Positions 53,161 to 63,827 of a stretch of DNA of 64,000 nt are shown here, piece after piece. Under the pieces are notes generated by a model. The model saw nothing but the letters and a program-made list of their open reading frames with translations, ran no database searches and had not been told where the DNA came from. The stretch is from Phycomyces nitens. Its lineage: Eukaryota > Mucoromycota > Mucoromycetes > Mucorales > Phycomycetaceae. A program made the translations under genes and the position numbers. How positions within the stretch are numbered: position 1 is the first letter of the stretch; every line of letters begins with the position of its first letter. Location of the stretch: assembly GCA_022702545.1 (NCBI GenBank), contig JAHRBC010000001.1, forward strand, positions 620,001 through 684,000, written 5' to 3'.

Positions 53161-53644
53161 TGTTAATCAGAAAGATATTTTAAAAAAATAAAAAAAAGCC
53201 AAAAGAAGCGTGCTTTATAGAGCAAGTTTTGGCATTGTCCGCCACAGCCAATCACAGAGGACCATCTCTCCTGCTACAATTGTAGTCATGAAAAGCATTG
53301 GGCAGAATTCCAAGTCACCTAAACAAAAAAAGAAAAAGGGAAAAAGTAAAGCGACAAGAGACAAGAATTGGCCCTGCCTTGATAGGGACACCCCAACGAA
53401 GCTCCTCTCCCCTCACATTCGTTCCTTCCCCTTGAAGAAAAAGAAAGCGAGCCAGAAAATCCACACACACACACACTTATATATATATATATATATCAAT
53501 ATCTTACATCAAATACAATTACGATGATAACCCCTATTTCCCTGGTATATTTTTTAAAAAGACCATCTTTTGGCTCTTCAGGAGGCACCCATCTCTTTCT
53601 CTCTCTTCTCTCTTGCTTCAGAATCTTGTCCCGTCCTTTAAGCG
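53161..53644. promoter_or_regulatory. Divergent promoter of isopropylmalate synthase and the Caf120-like gene
   Basis: 484 bases. A CCAAT element lies at 53248-53252 about 90 bases before the isopropylmalate synthase start (inverted relative to it). (CA)n at 53461-53475 and (TA)n at 53478-53495 precede a CT-rich leader (53590-53620) of the plus-strand gene. No Leu3-type CCGG-N4-CCGG site was seen. Confidence 0.45.
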
Positions 53645-56116
53645 ATGCCAAGACCCAATCCATTCCTTCGTCGCGCCTCGTCTCCGGGTGACCTGTCTGA
53701 CGAACGCAAGCCAATCACTCCCACAAAGATCACCCACCCGTCCCTCTCTGACTCTGCACTCCGAATCCGCAGACCAGTCACTTTCCGGCATGCTCAGACC
53801 AGGACAATGAGCATTCGTCCAACCCGTTTCATCAAGGCTGGACCACCAACTCCCCAAGGCGACCCGAGTTCCTTGTCCGAAGAGATGCAGTCGTTTGTCC
53901 GGCTGTTCGACACATACAGTCACAAGGTGTACCTCGAAGGATATCTGATGAAACACAACGAGCCTAGTCACACAAAACTACGCACCAAATGCTTCGCCGA
54001 ACTTTGTGGCCCCATGCTCACCCTCTGGGACGCAGAGAGCCAAGGCCTGTGCACACCTCAGTACATGACCATCTCCGACTGCACCGTCCAGGCCATCGAG
54101 CAGCCGGCAATTGACGAACCCAAGAAAAAGAAGCATGTATTTTCCATTTGCTTTATGAAAAAGACGGTTGTCTTTGAGACCTCTGACGAAATGACGCTCT
54201 TGCGCTGGGTGTGTGCTCTTCGGCTGTCTTGTTTCGAGCACCAAAAGTTGCACCAGCTCTTTACCCTCCGAATCCTAGCCGGACTTCCACATGATCCAAC
54301 GTCCCGTTGGGAATCCTATCTCCAGGTTCGCCTGCCAGGTGCAACCGAGTGGCACAAATACTGGGCTGTCGTGACAGACAAGCGAGACGAACGCACTCTG
54401 TTTGGCAAGAAAACCGTTGCAACAAGGGGCCAGTTTCTGTTGTACGAGACCAAGAAGGCCAAAACCCCCTTTCTGACCCTCACAGACGTCCAGCGCGTCT
54501 ACGCTGTCTATCCAGAATCGTGGCATTTGATCGACAAGAGCACCCTTATGCGCCTCGAGGGAGACATCCACCAGCCGCACCACAAACAGACCCAGGATAA
54601 TGTACTCTTGATGGCTGATTCTAGCCAGCACATGGCCCTCTGGTTAGATGCCATGCTTAATGCCTTTAAGCTCCATGGCCGTCCAGACCAGCTCACAGAC
54701 GATCCTTGTGATGAAAAGGCCCTCAACTATGGCGAGCCCGAATGCAACCAGCGCCTGTTCCTGGAAACAGAAGATGCGATCCAGGCCATGGACGTAAGCT
54801 GGGTCGATCCGCGCACGATTGAGCACACGTTCCTGGACGTGATGCGTCGCAAATCCCTTGCCTTGACAGCCAGCCCACGGCCGCCCAGTGGAAGAGCCAA
54901 CAGTCTGCCACTGATCACAGTAGGCGACGATGGCCGCACCACAAATGCAGCAGAAGTTGTGCTGGCGAGAGATGACACGAGCTGGACACATCCAGGCACC
55001 GTGGACGGCAGTGATGATGACAGCACGACCTACACTTTTGCCCGCCAGGTAGCCGACTCGAGCGACGAAAGCGAGGACGACGATGGAAACGACGAAGAAG
55101 AGGAAGACGATGATAGCGACGATGAGCCGATTGGAAAGACACGCCAGCTCTCCAGACCTGTATCTCCTGTACCTAAAAAGTCAATGGTCGAAGGACTCAT
55201 TCCAGACTTTGACTTTGGCAACGGGTTTGATGTTCCTCGACATGTCCAGCACCGCAGAGAAAGCGAGAGTACGGTTGAGATCAGCCTGCCTTCGTCTGAC
55301 AGCGTCGAACCACCAACTACCCACAGCCGCCAACTGTCCCTGTCAGCCAAACCATCATCCTGTGCATCGAGTGCAAGTGCAGTAACTTCGTTGTTTGGGG
55401 ATTTCCGACTGGCAACTGATTTCACAAAGTATCTCGACCAGCCTCTGGTCAAGGACACTCCTCGCAAGACTCCTTCCAAACTTGTCCAACCCCACCCCCT
55501 AGTATCGTATGACCGTGAGTGGGAGGAGGAAAAGAGCGAGAGTGAAGGCGAATACGCCAAGCGCCATGCTTACGATGACGATTCGTACGACTCTGATTGC
55601 GACGGACCTCTGATCCCTTCACTGGGGGATCACTTTGCACCACAGAACAGCTTGCTCGACACATATCTTGGAGAGCAACTCAGTGCAAAAGAACAGATTG
55701 AATATGCACGTGCAACTGGACAGCCCTTCATTCAGATGCCAGCCAAGCCACGCACACCCCAGGCCGGGCTGATTGGCATGATCTCTCAACGAGAGAAGGA
55801 CCGCCGGGAAGGACATGGCATCCGGGTCACTGAGCGAGTTCATCAACATCAGGCCGAGCTGGGCCGGGACCGTCTTGAGCGTGAAAAGGAGCGCAGGCTT
55901 GCTGAACAGCGCCAACAACAGCTGATGAAACATCAAATGATGCTCTATGCCACTAGCTATATGCCATTGCCAGCTTATGGGATGCCTATTGCCCCTCTAT
56001 ATACTGTTCTTCCTCGCCCTGTCCGTGGGCATCTCATTCCACCACCACCCCGACCCTTCCCGCTCGATCAAGACCATCGTATCCCCCTCCGGACTCCTAA
56101 CAATGAGCGTGTGTAA
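53645..56116 (+). CDS. PH-domain protein of the Skg3/Caf120 family
   Basis: Single-exon gene for 823 residues. Yeast Caf120 associates with the Ccr4-Not complex and Skg3 localises to growth sites; the role here is inferred from family. Residues about 90-205 form a first PH-like domain (VYLEGYLMKHNEPSH ... LLRWVCALRLSCFEH), and 215-350 a second (WESYLQVRLPGATEWHKYWAVV ... HMALWLDAMLNAFKL). This paired arrangement is what defines the family. After about 400 the protein becomes disordered: an Asp/Glu tract (DDDGNDEEEEDDDSDDE), Ser/Pro-rich segments, then an Arg/Glu/Gln helix (ERVHQHQAELGRDRLEREK) and a Pro-rich end (PPPPRPFPLDQ). The N-terminus is basic and Pro/Ser-rich. Codon use is more GC-rich than the flanking DNA. 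The start is the first ATG after the CT-rich leader. Confidence 0.85.
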   Translation: MPRPNPFLRRASSPGDLSDERKPITPTKITHPSLSDSALRIRRPVTFRHAQTRTMSIRPTRFIKAGPPTPQGDPSSLSEEMQSFVRLFDTYSHKVYLEGYLMKHNEPSHTKLRTKCFAELCGPMLTLWDAESQGLCTPQYMTISDCTVQAIEQPAIDEPKKKKHVFSICFMKKTVVFETSDEMTLLRWVCALRLSCFEHQKLHQLFTLRILAGLPHDPTSRWESYLQVRLPGATEWHKYWAVVTDKRDERTLFGKKTVATRGQFLLYETKKAKTPFLTLTDVQRVYAVYPESWHLIDKSTLMRLEGDIHQPHHKQTQDNVLLMADSSQHMALWLDAMLNAFKLHGRPDQLTDDPCDEKALNYGEPECNQRLFLETEDAIQAMDVSWVDPRTIEHTFLDVMRRKSLALTASPRPPSGRANSLPLITVGDDGRTTNAAEVVLARDDTSWTHPGTVDGSDDDSTTYTFARQVADSSDESEDDDGNDEEEEDDDSDDEPIGKTRQLSRPVSPVPKKSMVEGLIPDFDFGNGFDVPRHVQHRRESESTVEISLPSSDSVEPPTTHSRQLSLSAKPSSCASSASAVTSLFGDFRLATDFTKYLDQPLVKDTPRKTPSKLVQPHPLVSYDREWEEEKSESEGEYAKRHAYDDDSYDSDCDGPLIPSLGDHFAPQNSLLDTYLGEQLSAKEQIEYARATGQPFIQMPAKPRTPQAGLIGMISQREKDRREGHGIRVTERVHQHQAELGRDRLEREKERRLAEQRQQQLMKHQMMLYATSYMPLPAYGMPIAPLYTVLPRPVRGHLIPPPPRPFPLDQDHRIPLRTPNNERV

Positions 56117-56295
56117 AAAAATAAATAAATAATAAATAAATAAATAATAAACAATACTGTCTTGTAAGGGGGGAATATTATTTTTTCCACTAGAATAGAA
56201 TATAAAATATAAAATATAAAATATAAAATAAAAAAAAGTTGAACAAGACAATGAACAATGAAAAAATATGACAAATATGTATGTACAATCAATCT
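56117..56295. other. Short convergent 3' spacer
   Basis: 179 bases between the stops of the Caf120-like and bZIP genes, made of AAATA/ATAAAAT tandem repeats (56122-56150, 56197-56230). ORFs here are repeat artefacts. Confidence 0.6.
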
Positions 56296-57058
56296 CTATG
56301 GCCAAAACTCCTTGTCAGGCTGGATTCGGTAGACGGAATCCATCCCCGGCTGAGCAAAGCAATTGACGAGATAATGGGCCAGTTCGCGTGTGAGAGAAGG
56401 CGTGAAATTGTCCTCCCATGAGGGTGCACTGGAGACCACAATGCAGTCCAGTTTGGTGGATTCAGGTGTGCGCTGTTTGAGCACCTGGAGCTCATGTCTC
56501 AATTTCTCGTTCTCATCTTCTGCCTCCTCCAGCCTTCCGGCCAGATCTTCTGCACGCTGCTTGTGGTGGTCAATCTGCTGCTCTAGACTGGCCAGATATT
56601 CTAGATAGTATTTGTTAGGCATAGAATTGCTACAGGACAAACATACCCTTTCGCCGAACACGGAAATTTCGTGCAGATATCTTGTTTCTCAGTTGTCTCC
56701 GTTCCCTTGCAGTCAATTTCTTGATGTCCATGCCGTCTGCCTCGGCCATGGCTTCGAGTGAGCCGTCTTCAATACTTGATACAGAAGATGCTCTGCGCAT
56801 CCGCTGGTTCTCGCGTGCCATACAAGGCCCAAACACACTCGAGGGCGAGATGGTAGAGTGAGACTGATCTCGCAGGGCAAGCTGTTGCTTTGCTAGCTCA
56901 ATGAGCTGTTTGATCTGATCTGGGGTTGGCATTGTCTCGCGTGCTTCGATTGTAAATGGCTCCAGATACCCTGAATCAGCCATGGTGTCTCCAATAGGTT
57001 TGCCAGGCAAAGTATGGGAATTGAGCCAATCCATGTCAACAATATCCTCAAAGTCCAT
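56296..57058 (-). CDS. bZIP transcription factor
   Basis: Nuclear DNA-binding protein of 238 residues from exons 56647-57058 and 56296-56600. The basic region LRNKISARNFRVRRKEYLAS contains the bZIP signature N-x2-S-A-R-x2-F-R, and the single intron splits it from the leucine zipper at Lys/Glu. The zipper EYLASLEQQIDHH ... LAGRLEEAEDENEKLRHEL has heptad leucines over about five turns. The N-terminal half is acidic with MDFEDIVDMDW at the start, which could be an activation region. The C-terminus ends RIQPDKEFWP after a possible helical segment (LTRELAHYLVNCF). The basic region is of the ATF/CREB-like rather than the fungal Pap1 type (which has NRxAQxxFR), so TGACGTCA-like sites are plausible targets. 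The exact orthologue is not recognised. A TATA box is present 103 bases upstream. Confidence 0.93.
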
Positions 57059-57160
57059 TGTGCAAATCTTATATGATGATGATGATTGAAAGTAAAGAAG
57101 GAAAAAAGAAAGAGGATGTGGATGGGGATCAGGAAAAGCCTTTATTTTATTCCAACCCCC

Positions 57161-57171
57161 CCTTTTTTATA
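57161..57171 (-). promoter_or_regulatory. TATA box of the bZIP gene
   Basis: TATAAAAAAGG on the sense strand, about 100 bases before the ATG at 57058. Confidence 0.5.
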
Positions 57172-57544
57172 GCTCAGATGAAACGACTTTGGACTGCCGC
57201 AGAAATGTCTAGTGAGAGTGAGATAGAGATAGAGATATATATAATGTGTGTGTGTGTGTGTGTGTGCCCCTTTAGAAATCCTCTTTGTCTTTAAAGCCCC
57301 TCTATCTTTTAATCGGACTGCTTCATTGTTGTGGATCCAAGGTGCAACTGGTGGGACAGCATGGATCAGCGCGTGTTACTGCTGATCCAGCTTCTCACAA
57401 GCCAAGCCCACAACACTGTGAGCCAGCATTAGGTTAGCCGACACGCTTCCGAATGTAAAGTGCCGCACAGAAACGCACCCTACGAAACAAAGTTCTTTTT
57501 TTCTTTGTATTTGTATTGTTTTTGTTTGCAATTGTTTGTCCTTA
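57172..57544. other. Upstream flank of bZIP gene and 3' end of the zinc-knuckle gene
   Basis: Contains a (TG)n array at 57246-57267. No reading frame of interest; the plus-strand ORFs entering from 57460 are shadows of the minus-strand gene that ends at 57545. Confidence 0.55.
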
Positions 57545-60139
57545 TTAAAAAAAGGTTGGCTTTACCTTGCACTCTGTACTCGTGTGCCCCTCTCCGCCAC
57601 AATGGCCGCACCTGGCCGCCATCCAAGCCGTTGCTGGCTGAAAGAACGCCATCTCATGGCGGTAGGAAGCAAACAGATCCTGGCTGCCAAAACCAGCCGT
57701 GCTCAAGGGCCGTCCGGATTGAAGCTGGCTCTCAAGCGCGCTTATCTTGGCTTCAAGGGAGAGTGTGTATCTTCGGGCCTCTTCCATCTCTACCTGTTGT
57801 TGTGTCTTGTACAACTGCAGCATCTGTGTCTCGCGCGCTCGTGCGACAAGCATCATCTCCGTATATTGGCTCGTGAGTAATGCCATCTCCTGCTGGCTTG
57901 ACCGCACACTCTCTGCCAGCCGACTGTTTTCCGAATGAAGGCGCCTCAGGGATGCCAGCAGATCGTCCTGGCTCATTTGGCTGGCTCCTGCCAGAGCATC
58001 CTCCTGGTCTGTGCTCTCATTATCTGCCGGCTCGGCTGCGTGTCCCGTCTCAAGTGTTTCCTTTGTGTCGATCTCTTGTGGTGCTACTTTTATGGCTGGG
58101 ATTACTGGTTCCTCAACCTTTAGGGCTAGTTCAGCTGGTTGTGGTACTAGCCTTGGCTCCAAACTCTCACGATTATTATTTTCCACATCATGACACTTTA
58201 AATCACTCTCACTGACTTTTACAGAATATGTCGCAGAATCCACAACAGCAGAAACACCACTGTCGGTTTCCACAACCGTCTCTTCCACAACCGTCTCTTC
58301 CAACACCACTTCTGGAACTTCTTCTAGAGTGTCTTTAACCTGTCGCTCGGGTCCTTTGCTGGGACTCTGTTGGGGAGAGGGCAGGTCAACACTCGGGGTC
58401 TTGACCTTCTTCTTCTTCTTTTTGCTTGACTTTGTATTGGTGCTAATCGATTTAAGAAGCTGATCCTGTCGTTTCAGAGCAAGGTTTTCACCCTGGATAC
58501 GCATGCCCTCTTTCAGAAAAAGCTTGCCCAGCACTCCTGCCAGTTCCCGTCGGCCAGTATGGACACCCTTTTCGAATTGCTCTACCAATACTTGTCGTTG
58601 GCGCACCAGGTCCTTGTTGGACTCAATAAACCGCCGAACCTCGCTCTCAATAGTCATGGCCTCCATAACCTCGCCTTCTTGCATCAGTGCTTCCAAACAC
58701 ACCAGACTAAACTTGCAAAAAAGTGCTTCGGGAAAAATCTTTTGAGTGACCTCGTATCGAAAATAATGCCGCAGTGAGTGATAGCCACTCTCTGCCTTTT
58801 TGATCTTCTTCCTAAATTCTTTGTTGGCCAACTTCTCTAACCGTCCTGCCGTTCCGGGTTTGCAGTCTTCACGGTACGACGCCTTTAGCTGGTCCAAAGT
58901 CTCACAATACGCCGTCACACGCTCTATCAACTCACGCTCTATCCTCTCCACCGCATCATCCACTTCCTTTGTCGAATGCAGTCCTTTGAGCGATGCTGAA
59001 ACAGCCCGGCAGTTCTCAGTGTGGCTCTCTTCCTTTTTCTCATGGCTTGCAATGCGATCTGCCATGTGCTGGATAGTCGGCACCACCAGATCCCAGAGCT
59101 TCTCGATTAGTTTGCAGATATCTCTCAACCCAGGCAATGCAAAATCGTCTCGGAACTCCCTTGAGCCGGCTGCCCACCTATCCACATGTTCATCAAATGC
59201 TTCATCTACCTCGGTGATTTTTGCTCGCTTCTTCTTGAACCGCACTGCCCGTTCGGTCCAATATGTCGAGAATGGGACAAGTTTCTGCTGGTCCGTAAAC
59301 TGATCTACTGTCTGCTGGCAGCCCTCTCCCATCAGTCCATTCCTCTCCTTCTCAAGTACCAGTAACCTCTGGAGAAACTCGCTCAATGGTGCCCATGACA
59401 GGTCCAATGCCGGTGCCAATTCTTCTAATACTGTCCTTGTTGCCTCGGCCATCTGTGCATTCAAGATATCTCGTTCGATTTCGAGTTCGGCTACAGATTT
59501 GAATTCTGGACGCGTGTGTTTACATGTTGCCTGGGTCTGGGAGAGCAATATATCGCCTGTCATGTTCTTTAGCAGTTCAAAACTCGTTGATGGCAAACAG
59601 AGTGCCTGTCTTTCCATAATCAATTCGTCTAGAATCAGGGCTGGATCGGATTTATCATCACTCAGGGGAATTGCATCTGGGAAAGGGTTGAACTGGATAG
59701 GCTCAAATATGGTGGGCAGGCCAGACAGGCTGCTGGGTAACGTCTTCCATAATTCACAGGCAGAGATAATATCCGTCATCAACGCCGTGCTCGTGTCTGC
59801 ATTGGACTCTAGGAGCTTTTCGAAGCGTTCGGCAAGTTTTGGCGATCGTTCCTTGCGTTTGCCAGGTAGTGGTGTCTGGAGCATGTTGATCTGGAATCGA
59901 CCTGCATTAAGGCTCTCAAGACTGTCATCAAACACTTCTTCTTGTGTTTTTGCACTCCACACAAAGTGTTTTTTATAGATATAATGTGCCCATTCACGGC
60001 AATAGTAGCAACGTGTTTCAATGTTACAGACTCGAAATCTACCGAGTTCTTTGGACACGACGTTTTGTTCGATTCGGAGCACTTCAATTTGTCCTTCTGT
60101 GTTTCTCATGTTGAAAGGTGTAAAAGTGGAAAATGCCAA
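57545..60139 (-). CDS. Zinc-knuckle, coiled-coil protein of unknown function
   Basis: One uninterrupted exon of 864 residues. A Cys-x2-Cys pair near residue 44 (TRCYYCREWAHYIYKKHF) may be half of an N-terminal zinc site. Residues about 220-560 are helical and charged, with many Glu/Lys/Leu heptads. A lysine run (SSKKKKKKVKTP) near 580 is a likely nuclear localisation signal. It is followed by a Val/Glu-rich disordered stretch with direct repeats (EETVVEETVVETD). A coiled coil occupies about 720-810 (LLASLRRLHSENSRLAESV ... EEARRYTLSLEAKISALESQ). The C-terminus is a CCHC zinc knuckle, CGHCGGEGHTSTEC (C-x2-C-x4-H-x4-C), of the nucleic-acid-binding type. I do not recognise the family. No retroelement Gag/Pol features surround it. 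An alternative start is the in-frame Met at residue 11 (MRNTEGQIEVLR). Confidence 0.8.
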   Translation of the reverse strand: MAFSTFTPFNMRNTEGQIEVLRIEQNVVSKELGRFRVCNIETRCYYCREWAHYIYKKHFVWSAKTQEEVFDDSLESLNAGRFQINMLQTPLPGKRKERSPKLAERFEKLLESNADTSTALMTDIISACELWKTLPSSLSGLPTIFEPIQFNPFPDAIPLSDDKSDPALILDELIMERQALCLPSTSFELLKNMTGDILLSQTQATCKHTRPEFKSVAELEIERDILNAQMAEATRTVLEELAPALDLSWAPLSEFLQRLLVLEKERNGLMGEGCQQTVDQFTDQQKLVPFSTYWTERAVRFKKKRAKITEVDEAFDEHVDRWAAGSREFRDDFALPGLRDICKLIEKLWDLVVPTIQHMADRIASHEKKEESHTENCRAVSASLKGLHSTKEVDDAVERIERELIERVTAYCETLDQLKASYREDCKPGTAGRLEKLANKEFRKKIKKAESGYHSLRHYFRYEVTQKIFPEALFCKFSLVCLEALMQEGEVMEAMTIESEVRRFIESNKDLVRQRQVLVEQFEKGVHTGRRELAGVLGKLFLKEGMRIQGENLALKRQDQLLKSISTNTKSSKKKKKKVKTPSVDLPSPQQSPSKGPERQVKDTLEEVPEVVLEETVVEETVVETDSGVSAVVDSATYSVKVSESDLKCHDVENNNRESLEPRLVPQPAELALKVEEPVIPAIKVAPQEIDTKETLETGHAAEPADNESTDQEDALAGASQMSQDDLLASLRRLHSENSRLAESVRSSQQEMALLTSQYTEMMLVARARETQMLQLYKTQQQVEMEEARRYTLSLEAKISALESQLQSGRPLSTAGFGSQDLFASYRHEMAFFQPATAWMAARCGHCGGEGHTSTECKVKPTFF

Positions 60140-61424
60140 TGATAAAGAAGAGGTATGGAATTAAGGGCAGCAGAGAGATAGGCTGGGATCGTGTCTAGAT
60201 TGATTAGTTTTGGATTGAGATTTCAACAAGAAGAATACAAAGGTTGACCAAAAAGAGTAAAAAAAAAATATAAGGTAATAATAATAATAAATATATATAT
60301 ATATGTATATATGTATATGTATATATAAGTCAGAGGTGACGTCAATTTAATGCCTTTTTTTTTGATATTTTACCATCATCCTTCTATCTTTGGGTGGTGG
60401 ATTTGGAGGATATGTGTTGACTATTAGGGGCAGGAAATGGAGCATGAATGCAGTTGATTGTTTGTTTCAATTGTCTATAGACTATATATATATATATATG
60501 TGTGTATATGTAATATATATACATTATTTTGCATGTTGTTCAATCTATGGTTAAAAGACGCGGAGTTTGATGCCAGGATCAAGACCAAAGTTGAATGCTG
60601 GTTAAAAGGGTTAGGAATGTGGCCATATATATATATAAAGTGGTATCAAGAATTTCGCCAGTATCTTGTCAATTCACCCTCAAAGAATGGCTGCAAATCC
60701 AAAGACCAATGTCCCTTGGGAAGGGTCAAAAGTCAATAATACTTGGCAATCAATGAAATGCTGTATGACATGGTTGCAGTCAAACTCCAACCAAAGAAGC
60801 CCCTTGATCTCCTTTTTGTCTATAAAAGACTCAAACCCCACAGCCTATCATCCAGACGTCATTTAGAAAGATATGATTGATAGTCATCTTGTTTTCCTTT
60901 GTATCCTTAATTTTGCCTTTTTGTAATTAATGACCAACGATCGACTGGATAAAAACAAGGTCGATCTCAAAACTTTATGCTTATTAAAGTATATTTCTTA
61001 GAATGGCTTTATCTATCAAACAATCGATTACCAAATAATGTTTATGGTAACAATGGCTGCTTATATTAATACCACTACATAATATAAGCAATCGACAATT
61101 GCTTAATGGCACCAGGTCAAGAGAATCCAGGCCAACAGTTTAATAAAGGCCAAAATATCGGTTGGACTGCTTGTTCGACTGCCATGTCTTTATTTTGCCA
61201 TTGGATATCAAGCAAACTAGACAGCCAGGTTTACATATCAATTCAAAACCACTACAAATATGCACCAGTCCAATAAACACACAATTATATACCAAAAACA
61301 ACGTTTAGTAGCATGCTATTACTACGGGCATAAAAGATGTATAAAGATATTGATGGCTTTTGAATTGACACAGACAAGCGCACATTGGCTAAATGATTTA
61401 GGATGCTCAATCTTATCCTTTTAG
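60140..61424. other. 1.3 kb divergent intergenic region
   Basis: Lies between the zinc-knuckle gene (minus) and the augmin-like gene (plus). A TGACGTCA palindrome at 60337-60344 is about 200 bases before the zinc-knuckle start. (TA)n tracts occur at 60288-60327 and 60485-60500. A plus-strand ATG at 60687 opens a 59-codon frame to 60866 with unusually normal codon content (MAANPKTNVPWEGSK...); it may be a gene relic. Nothing else was recognised. Confidence 0.45.
60337..60344. promoter_or_regulatory. TGACGTCA (CRE-type) palindrome
   Basis: Perfect 8-base ATF/CREB site about 200 bases upstream of the zinc-knuckle gene start. The same octamer occurs at 30217 (upstream of PMA1) and 32943. Confidence 0.4.
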
Positions 61425-63827
61425 TCTTTTATACAAGACCACGTCACTTGTTGTGACGGGCAACAGGTCCCAGCCGACCAAGAGCAACCTCTTCTTTTCA
61501 TCGATTCAATCGAACAGTCGTGGATTTGTAATATTCCAATGTCATTTACCCACAAACGCTCATCGGATGACCTGATGGATTCTGATGATTCCTGGGAACG
61601 TGCAGCCAATTCGTTTCGGTAGGAAGAGAGTACCAAGACGATGGGATCCTGTACACATTACACATTACACATTACACACATACACATAAACAACCATTTA
61701 TTGTTGCATTAGACAGGAGCCTCCTAGCCTTTATGCTCGCCAAGCTGCTATTCTAGAGTCTCAAAATGCCAAACTCGTGTAAGTAGATCAACAAAAGATC
61801 TACACAATTAGGTTGACAACATGAATCAGTATCACAAGCGACGCACTTCAAAGACAGTTGGACAAGGCCAGATCTGACTTGGCTCTACTTGAAAAGGAGT
61901 ACGAGGAAGAACATGGTCGGATGATCCAGATTAGCACAGAGGTGAGAGGAAGGCTACCTCTGTCAATTAAAATAAGAATGAGTTTTTTTTTATATTTATT
62001 TTAAATATATGATGCTTGGATAAATGCAAATGTAGTATGATGAGTCTGTGAATAGCACGGTTAGTTTAGTACAAGATATTTTTGAAGCTTCTGCCAAAGA
62101 CAAAGCAGGTAAATAATAAAGTATGCACGTGTAGCATTGTCTAAGAAGTTCTTCAGCTCTTGTATCTCTTGGTACGGACAAGACCAATCTAGAGACCTAC
62201 ATTGCCGCAGACTCGGCTCTTTCAGAAAATATTGAACATGCTTTATATCTGTGGCATCGCCAGCTTCCAATGGCAGAATCAGAGGCAAATTTATAGATAT
62301 CTTTTCTTTTAAGCACAATATATATATATGTACATTGATGACAAGAACTCATTTATTTATCTAGGATCTTTCCAAACTGGCACGATGTCCAGCAACAGAA
62401 ATCGAAACAATAGTAGAGGCGTAAGTAATATTCGAGTATTTTTTTTAATACTGATATTATCTTACTGTCTATTTAAACATGGTCACAGCTACCAAACAGT
62501 CGAGTGCCTTAACGTTCAAGCCGAGGCTACATGCAAGGGATACGAAGCAAAGATGCAGACTATAGAACGTGAACTTCATAAACTCAACACTCTGCCTCAA
62601 TTACTACCCATATTAAAGTACAGTAATTGTGATTTATACATCTAGTACTGAGAAAAAAAACTATGCAATTAACCTGCGCATTCCAGATCGTCTATAGCAT
62701 CCTGCCAAGAGGAAACCAGGCGCAGTCATCAAGCTTCCGTGCATACTCAAGAAAACGAACTAGAGCCCATACTACAAAGGATCAGTAGTCTTAGCATTCG
62801 ATCACCATTGACAGAGACTAATATCCGCAAAGACTACAAGACCATGGAAGAATTATCCTTGGATCTTGAAAAGGTATAAACTCTTTTCTTGTATACATCT
62901 TGTTTATTATGTTTATCTCTAGATATTTCAAGCATTGCTCAATCAAAGGGCATGTCAACAATTGCTGTCCTTTAGCTATGAAATGGATTCCAAGCACCAA
63001 ATAAAACAACAGCATGTGTTTCAGGCCTTAAAAGAAGAGCTAGAAGAAGAATATGCTACCCACCGTACTTTTCTGGTGAGTTGGAATAAAAACCATCCGT
63101 TATTTTCTAGAACTCTAGTAATCTAATGTATAACAGGAGAAGGCAGGTGGTTTTGATCGGCCAGATGCAGATTCCCAAGCTTTTTTGGAAGCTACTGATA
63201 CAATGAAGTGGATCGAAGCCCTGCTGGGATCTGAGCAAGACACACAGATATCAAAGGAGTCAATAGTCGACAAGGTCAGACTTCTTTTACAACAAAAAAC
63301 CGATTGGTACACCAAATGGCTGGGAAGTCTTGACCAGCATATGGACATTGTTGATAAACTGTAAGATACGATATATGCACAGATATTGATATTTGTTATT
63401 TACGCACATACTTTCTGAAAAAGGGATGAAGCCGAGAAACGCATGTCGGATACACTCTACAGCAACTCTATTTCTACAAACGAGTTGATATTACTCCCAC
63501 AGGTCAATAACCCAAAAAAAAAGTGAGCCCTATTGACCTGGTCTTTAACACCGTATTATTTTTGTAGCAATATACCGAGATGCAAAAGGATCTAGAAAAG
63601 TGTACAAATGAACTTGAAAATGATGTTGCCGAATTGGAAGAGGTAGATATGCCAAAATAATGTGTGTAAAATGTACCCACAGATATTGACGCTACCTGTC
63701 TCTGAATATTGTTTTTAAGGAGCTTGAACCCAGTACTAGGTTTGAAAGGAAAAAAGAACTTTTTACATTGTTCTTTAATGACCCAAAAGAATTTGAAGCT
63801 CGTGTTTCTTCTGCACCTAATCTATGA
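61425..63827 (+). CDS. Coiled-coil protein resembling augmin subunit HAUS3
   Basis: Augmin recruits gamma-tubulin to existing microtubules to nucleate branches. Thirteen exons were traced: (61425 or 61539)-61618, 61713-61778, 61830-61941, 62036-62108, 62157-62284, 62365-62420, 62489-62617, 62687-62873, 62923-63075, 63137-63360, 63424-63502, 63568-63642 and 63720-63827, joining in frame to about 490-527 residues. The product is nearly all helix and coiled coil. Resemblance to HAUS3 rests on order and wording of several blocks: a NLETYIAADSALSENIEHAL segment, QQLLSFSYEMDSKHQIKQQH two-thirds along, DTLYSNSISTNELILLPQQY, and a final RKKELFTLFFNDPKEFEARV. The true start is uncertain: ATG 61539 gives MSFTHKRSSDD, but the frame stays open and coding-like back to an acceptor-like TTTTAG at 61424. 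Intron 5 (62285-62364) appears to use a GC donor. Another coiled-coil family cannot be excluded. Confidence 0.6.

Noticed and set aside
53618..55560. Several minus-strand ORFs of 70-176 codons
   Set aside because: All lie inside the 823-codon Caf120-like gene and are shadows of its GC-rich codons.
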